From CAG-390 sp045546615 (GTDB lineage: Bacteria; Bacillota; Clostridia; Oscillospirales; CAG-272): a stretch of 64,000 nucleotides of DNA. The DNA is taken from assembly GCA_045546615.1 (NCBI GenBank), contig JAZQDD010000028.1, positions 9,046 to 73,045 on the forward strand, given 5' to 3'. Of this stretch, positions 7,266-15,234 are shown one piece after another. Below the pieces are notes generated by a model. That model made no database searches, was not told the origin of the DNA, and worked only from the letters and a program-made list of their open reading frames with translations. Position 1 is the stretch's first letter. Each line of letters begins with the position of its first letter. The translations under genes were made by a program, and so were the position numbers.

Positions 7266-10200
7266 ATGGCTATCAAACGTCAAAAGATTTCCATGGACGG
7301 TAACACCGCCGCCGCGCACGTTTCGTACGCGTTCACCGAGGTTGCCGCAATCTACCCCATTACCCCTTCCAGCCCTATGGCTGAAATTACCGACACCTGG
7401 TCCGCAGTTGACAAGAACCTTCTTGGCAAGCCCGCCCGCAACATCTTCGGCGAGCGCGTTCAGGTTATGGAGATGCAGTCCGAGGCAGGTGCCGCAGGCG
7501 CAGTTCACGGTTCTCTTGCCGCAGGTGCGCTTACCACCACCTACACCGCTTCGCAGGGACTTCTCCTTATGATCCCCAACATGTACAAGATCGCCGGCGA
7601 GCTTCTTCCCGGTGTTATCCACGTTTCCGCGCGTTGCGTAGCTTCCCACGCGCTGAACATCTTCGGTGACCACTCCGACGTTTATGCCTGCCGCCAGACC
7701 GGTTACGCTATGATGGCTGAAACCAACCAGCAGGAGACCATGGACCTCGGCGCAGTTGCCCACCTTGCTTCCATCAAGGGCAGAGTTCCCGTACTCAACT
7801 TCTTCGACGGTTTCCGTACCTCTCATGAGATCCAGAAGATCGAGGCTTGGGACGTTGAGGACCTCAAGGAAATGGTTGATTGGGACTCCATCAACGCTTT
7901 CCGCGCTCGCTCCATCAACCCCGAGCATCCCGTACTCCGCGGCTCCGCAGAGAACGGCGACATCTTCTTCCAGCACCGCGAGGCTTGCAACACCTACTAT
8001 AACAACTTCCCCGCTATCGTCGAGGAGTACATGGACAAGGTCAACGCAAAGCTCGGTACTAACTACAAGCTCTTCAACTACTACGGCGCTCCCGATGCTG
8101 ACCGCGTTATCATCGCTATGGGCTCCGTTTGTGACGTTGCAGAGGAAGTTATCGACTACATGAACGCTCACGGCGAGAAGGTCGGTCTTGTTAAGGTAAG
8201 ACTTTACCGTCCTTTCCGCGCTGATAAGCTCATTGAGGCTATCCCCGCTACCGTTAAGTCCATCGCAGTTCTTGACAGAACCAAAGAGCCCGGCTCTCTC
8301 GGCGAGCCCCTCTACCTTGACGTTGTTACCTCTCTCGCACAGAGCGGCAAGACCGGTATCAAGGTTGTTGGCGGACGTTACGGTCTCGGCTCCAAGGACA
8401 CCACTCCCGCTTCCATCTTCGCAGTTTACGAGAACCTCGCAGCAGCTGCTCCCAAGAACAGCTTCACCATCGGCATCGTTGACGACGTTACCGGTCTTTC
8501 CCTTGAGGAAAAGCCCTGCCCCGACACCGCTGCCGCAGGTACTGTTTCCTGCAAGTTCTGGGGTCTCGGCGGCGACGGAACCGTTGGCGCAAACAAGAAC
8601 TCCATCAAGATCATCGGTGACCACACCGACAAGAATATTCAGGCATACTTCCAGTATGACTCCAAGAAGACTCTTGGTATCACCATCTCGCACCTGCGCT
8701 TCGGTGATGCTCCCATCAAGAGCCCCTACTACATCAACAAGGCTGATTTCGTTGCTTGCCACAACAAGTCATACCTTAACAAGTACGATATGGTTCAGGA
8801 CGTTAAGCCCGGCGGCACGTTCCTCCTTGACTGCAACTGGTCGGTAGACGAGCTTGACGCTCACCTCCCCTCCGCTGTTAAGCAGTACATCGCAAAGAAC
8901 AACATTAACTTCTACATAATCGACGGTACGGGTATCGCCCTCAACCGCATCGGTAACGGTAAGGTTAAGAACACCGTTCTTCAGTCCGCATTCTTCTCTC
9001 TCGCAGGCATCCTTCCCAAGGAAGACGCTATCGAGTACATGAAGAAGATGGCATACAAGTCCTACATCAAGAAGGGACAGGCTATCGTTGACCTCAACTA
9101 CAACGCTATCGACGCAGGCGCTGACGCTTACGTTAAGGTAGACGTTCCCGCAGCTTGGGCAACTTGCGCAGATGATGCTCCCGCAGCTCTCGCAACCGGC
9201 AAGCGCGCAGACCTCGTTGACTTCGTTAACAACATCGCTTCCCCCGTTGGCGCTATGCGCGGTGACTCCCTCCCCGTATCCGCATTCGTGGATTACGTTG
9301 ACGGTACGTTCCCGCAGGGTTCTGCCGCTTACGAGAAGAGAGGCGTTGCAGTTTCCGTTCCCTCTTGGGACGCTTCCAAGTGCGTACAGTGTAATATGTG
9401 TTCCTTCGTTTGCCCCCACGCCGCTATCAGACCTTACGCTCTGAACGCTGACGAGGCTGCAAACGCTCCCGCTTGCACCAAGTACACCGACAAGCCCGCA
9501 CTTAAGACCGACTACAAGTTCACCATCGGCATCTCCACCCTTGACTGTATGGGTTGTACCCTCTGCGTTAAGGCGTGCAAGCTCGGTTGCCTCACCATGG
9601 TTCCCGCAGCTACCGTTGCAGAGCAGCAGGAAGCTTTCGACTACTGCGTAGCTAACGTTTCCGAGAAGGAACTTCCCTACGGGGATAACACTGTTAAGGG
9701 CAGCCAGTTCAAGCAGCCCCTGCTTGAGTTCTCCGGCTCTTGCGCAGGTTGTGCCGAGACCTCTTACGCTCGCCTTATCACACAGCTCTTCGGCGAGAGA
9801 ATGTACATCTCCAATGCGACCGGATGCTCCTCTATCTGGGGCGGCTCCGCACCCGCAACGCCTTACACCGTAAACCGCGAAAGCGGCAAGGGTCCCGCTT
9901 GGGCTAACTCCCTCTTCGAGGACAACGCCGAGCACGGTCTTGGTATGGCTCTCGGACAGAAGGCTATCCGCGAGAAGCTCATCGCAAAGGTTACCGAGAT
10001 GGCAGCTTCCGACAAGGCTTCCGACTCCTTCAAGGCGGCAGCCGAGGCTTACCTTGCAACCAAGGACGACGGCAAGGCTAACACCGCCGCTACCAAGGCT
10101 CTCGTTGCAGAGCTTGAGGCTGCAGCAGCCGCAGGCTGCCCCGTTGCTCCCGCTATCCTTGCTGAAAAGGATTACCTCGCTAAGAAGTCCGTTTGGATCT

Positions 10201-10838
10201 TCGGTGGCGACGGTTGGGCATACGATATCGGATTTGGCGGTCTTGACCACGTTCTCGCATCGGGCGAGGATGTAAACGTTATGGTATTTGATACCGAGGT
10301 TTACTCCAACACGGGCGGACAGGCTTCCAAGGCTTCCCAGATCGGTCAGGTTGCACAGTTCGCAGCCGCAGGTAAGGCAATCGGCAAGAAGAACCTTGCA
10401 GAGATCGCTATGTCCTACGGTTACGTATACGTAGCACAGGTTGCTATGGGCGCTGATATGAACCAGTTCCTCAAGGCTCTCTCCGAGGCTGAGGCTTACA
10501 ACGGACCTTCCCTCATTATCGGTTACGCTCCTTGTGAGATGCACGGTATCAAGGGTGGTATGTTCAACAGCCAGCTCGAGATGAAGAGAGCGGTTGACGC
10601 AGGCTACTGGCAGATGTTCCGTTACAACCCTGCCCTCAAGGCAGACGGCAAGAATCCTCTTACTGTGGATTCCAAGGAGCCTACCGCAAGCTACCGCGAC
10701 TTTATCACCAGCGAAACTCGTTACAGCAGACTTGCACAGCAGTTCCCCGACAGAGCCGAGGCGCTCTTCGAGAAGGCAGAAGGTGCCGCAAAGGACAAGT
10801 ACGAGAGACTTATCAAGTACGGCAAGCTGTTTGACTAA
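7266..10838 (+). CDS. nifJ: Pyruvate:ferredoxin (flavodoxin) oxidoreductase
   Basis: A single-chain homodimeric PFOR of 1190 residues, the usual length. It oxidises pyruvate to acetyl-CoA and CO2 and reduces ferredoxin, the central fermentation step of anaerobes. The N-terminal pyrimidine-binding part begins AAAHVSYAFTEVAAIYPITP. A ferredoxin-like insert has two 4Fe-4S motifs, KCVQCNMCSFVCP near residue 705 and DCMGCTLCVKAC near 759. The proximal-cluster cysteines start at GSCAGC near 823. The thiamine-pyrophosphate motif starts GGDGWAYDIG near 979, with VYSNTGGQ beyond. Codon use is strikingly uniform compared with its neighbours, as expected for a very highly expressed gene. It is monocistronic or weakly linked to the gene at 10894. 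Confidence 0.96.
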   Translation: MAIKRQKISMDGNTAAAHVSYAFTEVAAIYPITPSSPMAEITDTWSAVDKNLLGKPARNIFGERVQVMEMQSEAGAAGAVHGSLAAGALTTTYTASQGLLLMIPNMYKIAGELLPGVIHVSARCVASHALNIFGDHSDVYACRQTGYAMMAETNQQETMDLGAVAHLASIKGRVPVLNFFDGFRTSHEIQKIEAWDVEDLKEMVDWDSINAFRARSINPEHPVLRGSAENGDIFFQHREACNTYYNNFPAIVEEYMDKVNAKLGTNYKLFNYYGAPDADRVIIAMGSVCDVAEEVIDYMNAHGEKVGLVKVRLYRPFRADKLIEAIPATVKSIAVLDRTKEPGSLGEPLYLDVVTSLAQSGKTGIKVVGGRYGLGSKDTTPASIFAVYENLAAAAPKNSFTIGIVDDVTGLSLEEKPCPDTAAAGTVSCKFWGLGGDGTVGANKNSIKIIGDHTDKNIQAYFQYDSKKTLGITISHLRFGDAPIKSPYYINKADFVACHNKSYLNKYDMVQDVKPGGTFLLDCNWSVDELDAHLPSAVKQYIAKNNINFYIIDGTGIALNRIGNGKVKNTVLQSAFFSLAGILPKEDAIEYMKKMAYKSYIKKGQAIVDLNYNAIDAGADAYVKVDVPAAWATCADDAPAALATGKRADLVDFVNNIASPVGAMRGDSLPVSAFVDYVDGTFPQGSAAYEKRGVAVSVPSWDASKCVQCNMCSFVCPHAAIRPYALNADEAANAPACTKYTDKPALKTDYKFTIGISTLDCMGCTLCVKACKLGCLTMVPAATVAEQQEAFDYCVANVSEKELPYGDNTVKGSQFKQPLLEFSGSCAGCAETSYARLITQLFGERMYISNATGCSSIWGGSAPATPYTVNRESGKGPAWANSLFEDNAEHGLGMALGQKAIREKLIAKVTEMAASDKASDSFKAAAEAYLATKDDGKANTAATKALVAELEAAAAAGCPVAPAILAEKDYLAKKSVWIFGGDGWAYDIGFGGLDHVLASGEDVNVMVFDTEVYSNTGGQASKASQIGQVAQFAAAGKAIGKKNLAEIAMSYGYVYVAQVAMGADMNQFLKALSEAEAYNGPSLIIGYAPCEMHGIKGGMFNSQLEMKRAVDAGYWQMFRYNPALKADGKNPLTVDSKEPTASYRDFITSETRYSRLAQQFPDRAEALFEKAEGAAKDKYERLIKYGKLFD

Positions 10839-10852
10839 TAAAAAACAAAAAG

Positions 10853-10880
10853 TGGGCGCGGAATACCGCGCCCATCTTTA
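10853..10880 (+). terminator. Hairpin between PFOR and the laccase-domain gene
   Basis: TGGGCGCGG, loop AATA, CCGCGCCCA, then TCTTTATTA. The U-run is poor, so some read-through into the next gene is likely. Confidence 0.55.
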
Positions 10881-10893
10881 TTAAGGAAAAAAT

Positions 10894-11685
10894 ATGGAAT
10901 ATAAAAATTCTGGCGGCGTGGTGTTTGCCTATTCGCCGCTTATCGACGTACCGCACGGCTTTTCGACAAGGCTCGGCGGCGTGAGCGAGGCGGCGCACAC
11001 GTCAGCCCTCAATCTTGCCTTTGATAAGGGCGACGAGCGCGAAACGGTTCTTCAGAACCTCACACTTTTTGCCGCCGCCGTTGGCGTGGACGAAAAAAGC
11101 ATAATTTCCGCGCCGCAGATACACTCCGCCACCGTCATGCGCGTGAGCGCCGCTGATGCGGGAAAAGGATATTTTTGCGAATGCAACTTCTCATGTGACG
11201 GCTATATCGCCACGGAGCGCGGCATCACCATCGGTGTCAAGACCGCGGACTGCGTGCCGATACTGATGTGTGCCAAAAAAGGCGGCGAAACGCGCGCCGT
11301 TTGCGCCCTGCACGCAGGCTGGCGCGGCACGTCGGCAAGGATAGTCGAGGCGGCGCTCGGTGAGCTTTTCGCCCTCGGCTTTGCGCCGAGTGATATCTAC
11401 GCCGCGATAGGACCGTCAATAGGAAGCTGTTGCTACGAGGTAGGCGAGGACTTTTACGCCGCATTTGACGAAGAACTACGGCAAAAATTTGTTATCCCGA
11501 CGGGAAACGGCAAATATCGCGCCGACTTGCGCGCGGCAAACCTCGCGCTCTTTGAGGCGGCCGGCGTGCCGAGGCAAAACGTAGACGTGAGCGAGGATTG
11601 CACCTACTGCCGCGCCGACCTCTACTACTCACACCGCCGCCAAAACGGCACGCGCGGCTCAATGCTGTCTGTAATTGCATTATAA
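10894..11685 (+). CDS. pgeF: Laccase-domain protein, PgeF/YfiH family
   Basis: A 263-residue member of the family once called multicopper polyphenol oxidase. It is now known to act as a purine nucleoside phosphorylase/deaminase (YlmD/YfiH) or to correct peptidoglycan precursor errors. The zinc-site residues are visible: His in PQIHSATV near residue 74, Cys in KTADCVPIL near 118, and His in LHAGWRGT near 135. A GPSIGSCCYEVG segment follows near 168. In many Firmicutes this gene lies beside sepF/yggS; here it stands apart, behind PFOR. It has its own strong terminator. Confidence 0.88.
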   Translation: MEYKNSGGVVFAYSPLIDVPHGFSTRLGGVSEAAHTSALNLAFDKGDERETVLQNLTLFAAAVGVDEKSIISAPQIHSATVMRVSAADAGKGYFCECNFSCDGYIATERGITIGVKTADCVPILMCAKKGGETRAVCALHAGWRGTSARIVEAALGELFALGFAPSDIYAAIGPSIGSCCYEVGEDFYAAFDEELRQKFVIPTGNGKYRADLRAANLALFEAAGVPRQNVDVSEDCTYCRADLYYSHRRQNGTRGSMLSVIAL

Positions 11686-11716
11686 AAAGCGGAAATTTTT
11701 TCCGCTTTTTTATTTT
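11685..11716 (+). terminator. Terminator after the laccase-domain gene
   Basis: AAAAGCGGAAA / TTTCCGCTTTT stem with a T-rich run through 11716. Confidence 0.75.
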
Positions 11717-11807
11717 TCGCGCATAACGGCGGTGGGAATGGGAAAGAATAAAATGTAACTATCGAAAAGGCAAGGGTACTTCTACATATCAACAAAGGAG
11801 TACGAAA

Positions 11808-12491
11808 ATGAAAACGAAAACCACTATTCATAATACAAACTACTGCCGCCTTTGCCTTATTCCGATAATGCTCGCCGCCGTTATGATACTGTCAGCGGCT
11901 TGCTCCGCGGGCGCGAAAAAGGATGACGTATATGAGCGAGTTTTGCGCCTGCACGTCATCGCAAACTCAAACAGCGAAGCAGACCAAGCGCTGAAATACG
12001 AGGTGCGCGACGCCGTCCTTGCCGCTACGCGCGATATGCTTGCGGATTGTTCCGACAAGAAAGACGCGGTAGAACGAGTCAACGCCTCGCGCTCGCTTAT
12101 TCTTGATGCCGCCGAAAAAACACTTTCGCTCGGCGGTGCGGACTACGGCGCGGATATGCTCGTAGGTCAGGAAAACTACCCCGAGCGCGTATATGAGGGC
12201 GCGGCGTATCCTGCGGGGGAATACACCTCGGTGCGCATTGTTCTCGGTGAGGGCAAGGGTGAAAATTGGTGGTGTGTGCTGTTCCCGCCGCTTTGTCTGT
12301 CTGCCGCACTTGAGCAAAAGGCAGACGCCACACTTCCCCTTTCACCTGCCGACAGCCTCGCCGCCCCCGAGGACGCCGTCGAGGTCGGCATAACCGACAA
12401 ACAGTACGGCATCATCACCGAAACGCAAAACACCCCCAAATACCGCCTGAAATTCAAGCTTTTCGAGCTTATAGCGGAGCTGTTTGAGTAA
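11808..12491 (+). CDS. spoIIR: Stage II sporulation protein R
   Basis: Secreted signalling protein that, in Bacillus, is made in the forespore and activates SpoIIGA to process pro-sigma-E in the mother cell. The 227-residue protein has a long N-terminal hydrophobic segment (residues about 18-34) and then the family signature RVLRLHVIANSNSEADQALK near residue 45. The KYEVRDAVL continuation is also typical. The C-terminal part contains NWWCVLFPPLC, a conserved core block. GGAG precedes the ATG by six bases. It stands alone with a perfect terminator. It is the clearest sign of endospore-forming ancestry in the window; whether the organism still sporulates cannot be told. Confidence 0.9.
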   Translation: MKTKTTIHNTNYCRLCLIPIMLAAVMILSAACSAGAKKDDVYERVLRLHVIANSNSEADQALKYEVRDAVLAATRDMLADCSDKKDAVERVNASRSLILDAAEKTLSLGGADYGADMLVGQENYPERVYEGAAYPAGEYTSVRIVLGEGKGENWWCVLFPPLCLSAALEQKADATLPLSPADSLAAPEDAVEVGITDKQYGIITETQNTPKYRLKFKLFELIAELFE

Positions 12492-12528
12492 AAAAACGCG
12501 CTTATGGCAAGCCATAAGCGCGTTTTTT
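12491..12528. terminator. Bidirectional terminator between spoIIR and an XRE gene
   Basis: AACGCGCTTATGGC, loop AA, GCCATAAGCGCGTT with an A tract before and a T tract after; it serves both convergent genes. Confidence 0.8.
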
Positions 12529-12536
12529 ACTAAAAA

Positions 12537-12773
12537 TCAATCTTCCTCAAGCTCGTCAAAATAATCCCTATCGAAAAACTCCGACAAGGTAATTCCCGCG
12601 CCCTCGCAAAATCGCTTTATCGTAATGACTTTAGAGCATTTTGTTCTGCCTTTAATAAGATCATAGATAGCGGAAGGCGACATTCCGCCACTCAACGCGA
12701 TATCGCATATATTACTACCGCGTTCATCACAAATCTCATCTATCCGCCTAATGATAGCATCATTTAATTTCAT
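12537..12773 (-). CDS. XRE-family helix-turn-helix regulator
   Basis: A 78-residue DNA-binding protein with HTH helices in NICDIALSGGMSPSAIYDLI and a basic recognition turn KGRTKCSKVITIKRF. The tail FFDRDYFDELEED is acidic. It resembles short XRE repressors of Clostridia. A TTGTGGA-GT-TCCACAA palindrome at 12794-12809 sits just below its -10 box, so autorepression is likely. It is a single gene, convergent with spoIIR. Its targets are unknown. Confidence 0.78.
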   Translation of the reverse strand: MKLNDAIIRRIDEICDERGSNICDIALSGGMSPSAIYDLIKGRTKCSKVITIKRFCEGAGITLSEFFDRDYFDELEED

Positions 12774-12793
12774 AACCGTATCCTACCTATATT

Positions 12794-12817
12794 TTGTGGA
12801 GTTCCACAATTATTATA
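12794..12817 (-). promoter_or_regulatory. -10 box and operator palindrome of the XRE gene
   Basis: On the minus strand TATAAT occupies 12817-12812. It is followed at once by TTGTGGA-n2-TCCACAA (12809-12794), placed around the likely transcription start, the classic position for an autorepressor site. No convincing -35 box was found. Confidence 0.55.
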
Positions 12818-12867
12818 GATAAACACCAAAGAGGGACGAGATTTTCTCGTCCCCTTTGCACACAACC

Positions 12868-12896
12868 TTGCCCTACAAGGTGTTGCGCGTTATACT
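12868..12896 (+). promoter_or_regulatory. Possible promoter inside a gene-free stretch
   Basis: TTGCCC (12868-12873), a 17-base spacer and TATACT (12891-12896) point into the folded element at 12903-13134, where there is no protein gene on this strand. Confidence 0.35.
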
Positions 12897-12902
12897 GTCT
12901 TT

Positions 12903-13134
12903 TGCTTTCGGTTGGTGAAGAATTTTTTCAAGTTTAGAGTTATGAGGTTCGCTTTGCTCAGCGTTATGAATTTGCTACGCAAATGCTATGATATGATTGC
13001 CCGTCTGACTTCAACTTGGGCGTAGCCCAATCATAACTATGCAAAGCATATCATCACTCATAACTTGCCCCTTGGGGCAATCATAGTTCGGCAAACCTGC
13101 TTTATCGCAGGTTGCCGCTGCGGCTCTTTTTTTA
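12903..13134 (+). ncRNA. Candidate structured RNA or large inverted-repeat element (no gene in 12774-13139)
   Basis: This 366-base gap has no credible ORF but strong nested pairing. AGTTATGAG (12938-12946) pairs with CTCATAACT (13057-13065). Inside it, ATGATATG (12988-12995) pairs with CATATCAT (13047-13054), and GATTG (12995-12999) can pair with CAATC (13028-13032). Small hairpins sit around these: ATTTGC-TAC-GCAAAT, ATGC-AAA-GCAT, TGCCCC-TT-GGGGCA and AACCTGC-n6-GCAGGTT. A GC hairpin followed by a T run ends the block at 13134 on the plus strand. It could be a non-coding RNA with the promoter at 12868-12896, or a miniature inverted-repeat element. No known RNA family was recognised. Confidence 0.35.
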
Positions 13135-13139
13135 TTTAC

Positions 13140-13907
13140 TTACTGTGCGGCGTCGACGATAGCGGCGAATTTTGCGGGAACAAGGGATGCTCCGCCGATA
13201 AGTCCGCCGTCAACGTTGGGCTTTGCAAGAAGTTCAGCCGCGTTTGCGTCGTTCATAGAACCACCGTACTGGATGGTAACGCTCTCGGCAACCTCTGCTC
13301 CGTAAAGCTCAACGAGCACGTTACGGATAGCGGCGCAGGTCTCCTCTGCCTGCTCGGGAGTAGCGGTAAGTCCAGTACCGATTGCCCATACGGGCTCGTA
13401 AGCGATGATAACGTTCTTAAGCTGCTCTGCGGTAATACCTGCAAGGTCGAGCTTGGTCTGCATTCCAACCACCTCGTTGGTGATGCCCGAAAGTCTCTGC
13501 TCCTTGACCTCGCCAAGGCAAAGAATGACCTTCATGCCTGCCTCGAGAGCCGCCTTGGTACGGAGGTTTACGGTCTCGTCGGTCTCACCGAAATACTGAC
13601 GTCTCTCGCTGTGACCGATGATAACGTACTCAACGCCGATAGCGGTGAGCATCTCGGCGCTAACCTCGCCCGTGTATGCGCCCTTGGGTGCGAAATGTAC
13701 GTTCTCCGCGCCGATCTTGATGTTAGAACCCTCGGCAGCCTCCATAGCTGCGGCGATGGTTACGTAGGGAGCGCAGAAAATAATATCACAATTATCCTTG
13801 CCTGCAACGAGGGGCTTTACGCCTGCGATAAACTCACGCGCCTGGGCGGGAGTGAAGTTCATCTTCCAGTTGCCTGCAATAACAGTTCTTCTCTTTGCGG
13901 GATTCAT
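13140..13907 (-). CDS. tpiA: Triosephosphate isomerase
   Basis: Interconverts dihydroxyacetone phosphate and glyceraldehyde 3-phosphate in glycolysis. The 255-residue TIM barrel has all active-site elements: the GNWKMN lysine near residue 12, the electrophilic histidine in IIGHSERR near 97, the catalytic glutamate in AYEPVWAIGTG near 169, and the phosphate loop GGSM near 213. I place the start at 13907 (MNPAKRRTVIAGNWK), with GAGGTGAAAGAT in front. An upstream in-frame ATG would overlap pgk. It lies 14 bases after the pgk stop in the pgk-tpiA operon. Confidence 0.96.
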   Translation of the reverse strand: MNPAKRRTVIAGNWKMNFTPAQAREFIAGVKPLVAGKDNCDIIFCAPYVTIAAAMEAAEGSNIKIGAENVHFAPKGAYTGEVSAEMLTAIGVEYVIIGHSERRQYFGETDETVNLRTKAALEAGMKVILCLGEVKEQRLSGITNEVVGMQTKLDLAGITAEQLKNVIIAYEPVWAIGTGLTATPEQAEETCAAIRNVLVELYGAEVAESVTIQYGGSMNDANAAELLAKPNVDGGLIGGASLVPAKFAAIVDAAQ

Positions 13908-13921
13908 ATCTTTCACCTCAA

Positions 13922-15109
13922 TTATTTGTTCTGGAGGCAAGCGATGCCGGGAAGCTCAAGTCCCTCAAGGAACTCAAGAGATGCGCCGCCGCCGGTGGAA
14001 ACGTGAGTCATTTTTGCTGCGTAGCCAAGCTTTTCAACTGCTGCTGCGCTGTCGCCGCCGCCGATGATGGAAACTGCTCCGCTCTCTGCAACTGCCTTTG
14101 CAACTGCCTCAGTACCTGCGGCAAAGTTCTTCCACTCGGAAACACCCATCGGGCCGTTCCAAACAACGGTTCCTGCGCCTACGAGAGCGTCGGAGAAGAG
14201 CTTCTGCGTCTTGGGTCCAACGTCAAGTCCCATCCAACCGTCGGGAATGCTGTCGGAGTCAACGATAGAAAACTCGGTGTTCTCGTCATATTCCTTACCG
14301 ATCACGTTGTCAATGGGGAGAAGGAACTTAACGCCCTTGTCAGCCGCCTTCTTGAGCATCTCGCGAGCAAGCTCGATCTTGTCATCCTCGCAGATGGAAG
14401 TACCAATGCTGTAGCCCTGTGCCTTGAAGAAGGTGTAAGCCATACCGCCGCCGATGATGAGGGTATCAACCTTCTCGATGAGGTTGTTGATAACACCGAT
14501 CTTGTCGGAAACCTTTGCGCCGCCGAGAATAGCAACGAAGGGACGGGCAGGATCCTCAAGAGCCTTACCCATAACGCCGATCTCCTTCTGAATGAGGTAT
14601 CCGCAAACTGCGGGCAGATAATCGGCAACGCCTGCGGTGGAGGCGTGTGCGCGGTGAGCCGCACCAAATGCGTCGTTTACAAAGATCTCTGCCATGGAAG
14701 CAAGCTCTTTTGCAAACTCGGGATCATTCTTTTCCTCTCTCTTGTCGAAACGGGTGTTCTCAAGAAGGAGAGCTTCGCCGCTCTTGAGAGCAGCAGCCAT
14801 AGCCTTGGTCTCCGCGCCGATGGTGTCGGGAGCAAGAGCTACGTTCTGACCGAGAAGCTCGGTGAGTCTTGCGGCAACGGGAGCAAGGGAGAACTTGGGG
14901 TTAGCCTCGCCCTTGGGCTTGCCCATGTGGGAGCAAAGGATAACTGCCGCGCCGTTGTCAAGCAGATACTTGATGGTGGGAAGAGCCTCTACGATACGCT
15001 TGTCCGAGGTGATAACGCCGTCTTTGAGCGGAACGTTAAAATCGCAACGGACGAGGACTTTCTTACCCGATACGTTGATATCTTCAATGTTTTTCTTGTT
15101 GTAGGTCAT
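13922..15109 (-). CDS. pgk: Phosphoglycerate kinase
   Basis: Transfers phosphate from 1,3-bisphosphoglycerate to ADP, the first ATP-forming step of glycolysis. The 395-residue two-domain enzyme shows RCDFNVPLKDG near residue 21, the substrate-binding ICSHMGKPKG near 60, and the nucleotide-binding GGGDSAAAVEKLG loop near 350. The hinge region WNGPMGVSE near 315 is present. It is the first gene of pgk-tpiA; gapA is not adjacent. Its promoter is at 15148-15176. Start at 15109 (MTYNKKNIEDINVSGKKVLV). Confidence 0.96.
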   Translation of the reverse strand: MTYNKKNIEDINVSGKKVLVRCDFNVPLKDGVITSDKRIVEALPTIKYLLDNGAAVILCSHMGKPKGEANPKFSLAPVAARLTELLGQNVALAPDTIGAETKAMAAALKSGEALLLENTRFDKREEKNDPEFAKELASMAEIFVNDAFGAAHRAHASTAGVADYLPAVCGYLIQKEIGVMGKALEDPARPFVAILGGAKVSDKIGVINNLIEKVDTLIIGGGMAYTFFKAQGYSIGTSICEDDKIELAREMLKKAADKGVKFLLPIDNVIGKEYDENTEFSIVDSDSIPDGWMGLDVGPKTQKLFSDALVGAGTVVWNGPMGVSEWKNFAAGTEAVAKAVAESGAVSIIGGGDSAAAVEKLGYAAKMTHVSTGGGASLEFLEGLELPGIACLQNK

Positions 15110-15147
15110 AAAATTTAACCTGCCTTTCGCAAATTTTTACATTATAT

Positions 15148-15176
15148 AATATACCACAAATGTAAAGAAATATCAA
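15148..15176 (-). promoter_or_regulatory. Promoter for pgk-tpiA
   Basis: On the minus strand TTGATA (15176-15171) and TATATT (15153-15148) with a 17-base spacer. Confidence 0.5.
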
Positions 15177-15189
15177 GCATTATTTGCAA

Positions 15190-15234
15190 AAAATAACGCC
15201 TTTTCGGAAAAATTTACCGAAAAGGCGTTATTTT
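15190..15234 (-). terminator. Terminator after the solute-binding lipoprotein gene
   Basis: AACGCCTTTTCGG / CCGAAAAGGCGTT stem flanked by A/T tracts, directly at the stop codon of the 15233-16792 gene. Confidence 0.75.

Noticed and set aside
7038..10544. Very long minus-strand ORFs (574 and 591 codons) opposite PFOR
   Set aside because: They mirror the extreme codon bias of the PFOR gene; their translations are low-complexity, lack ribosome sites and match no family.
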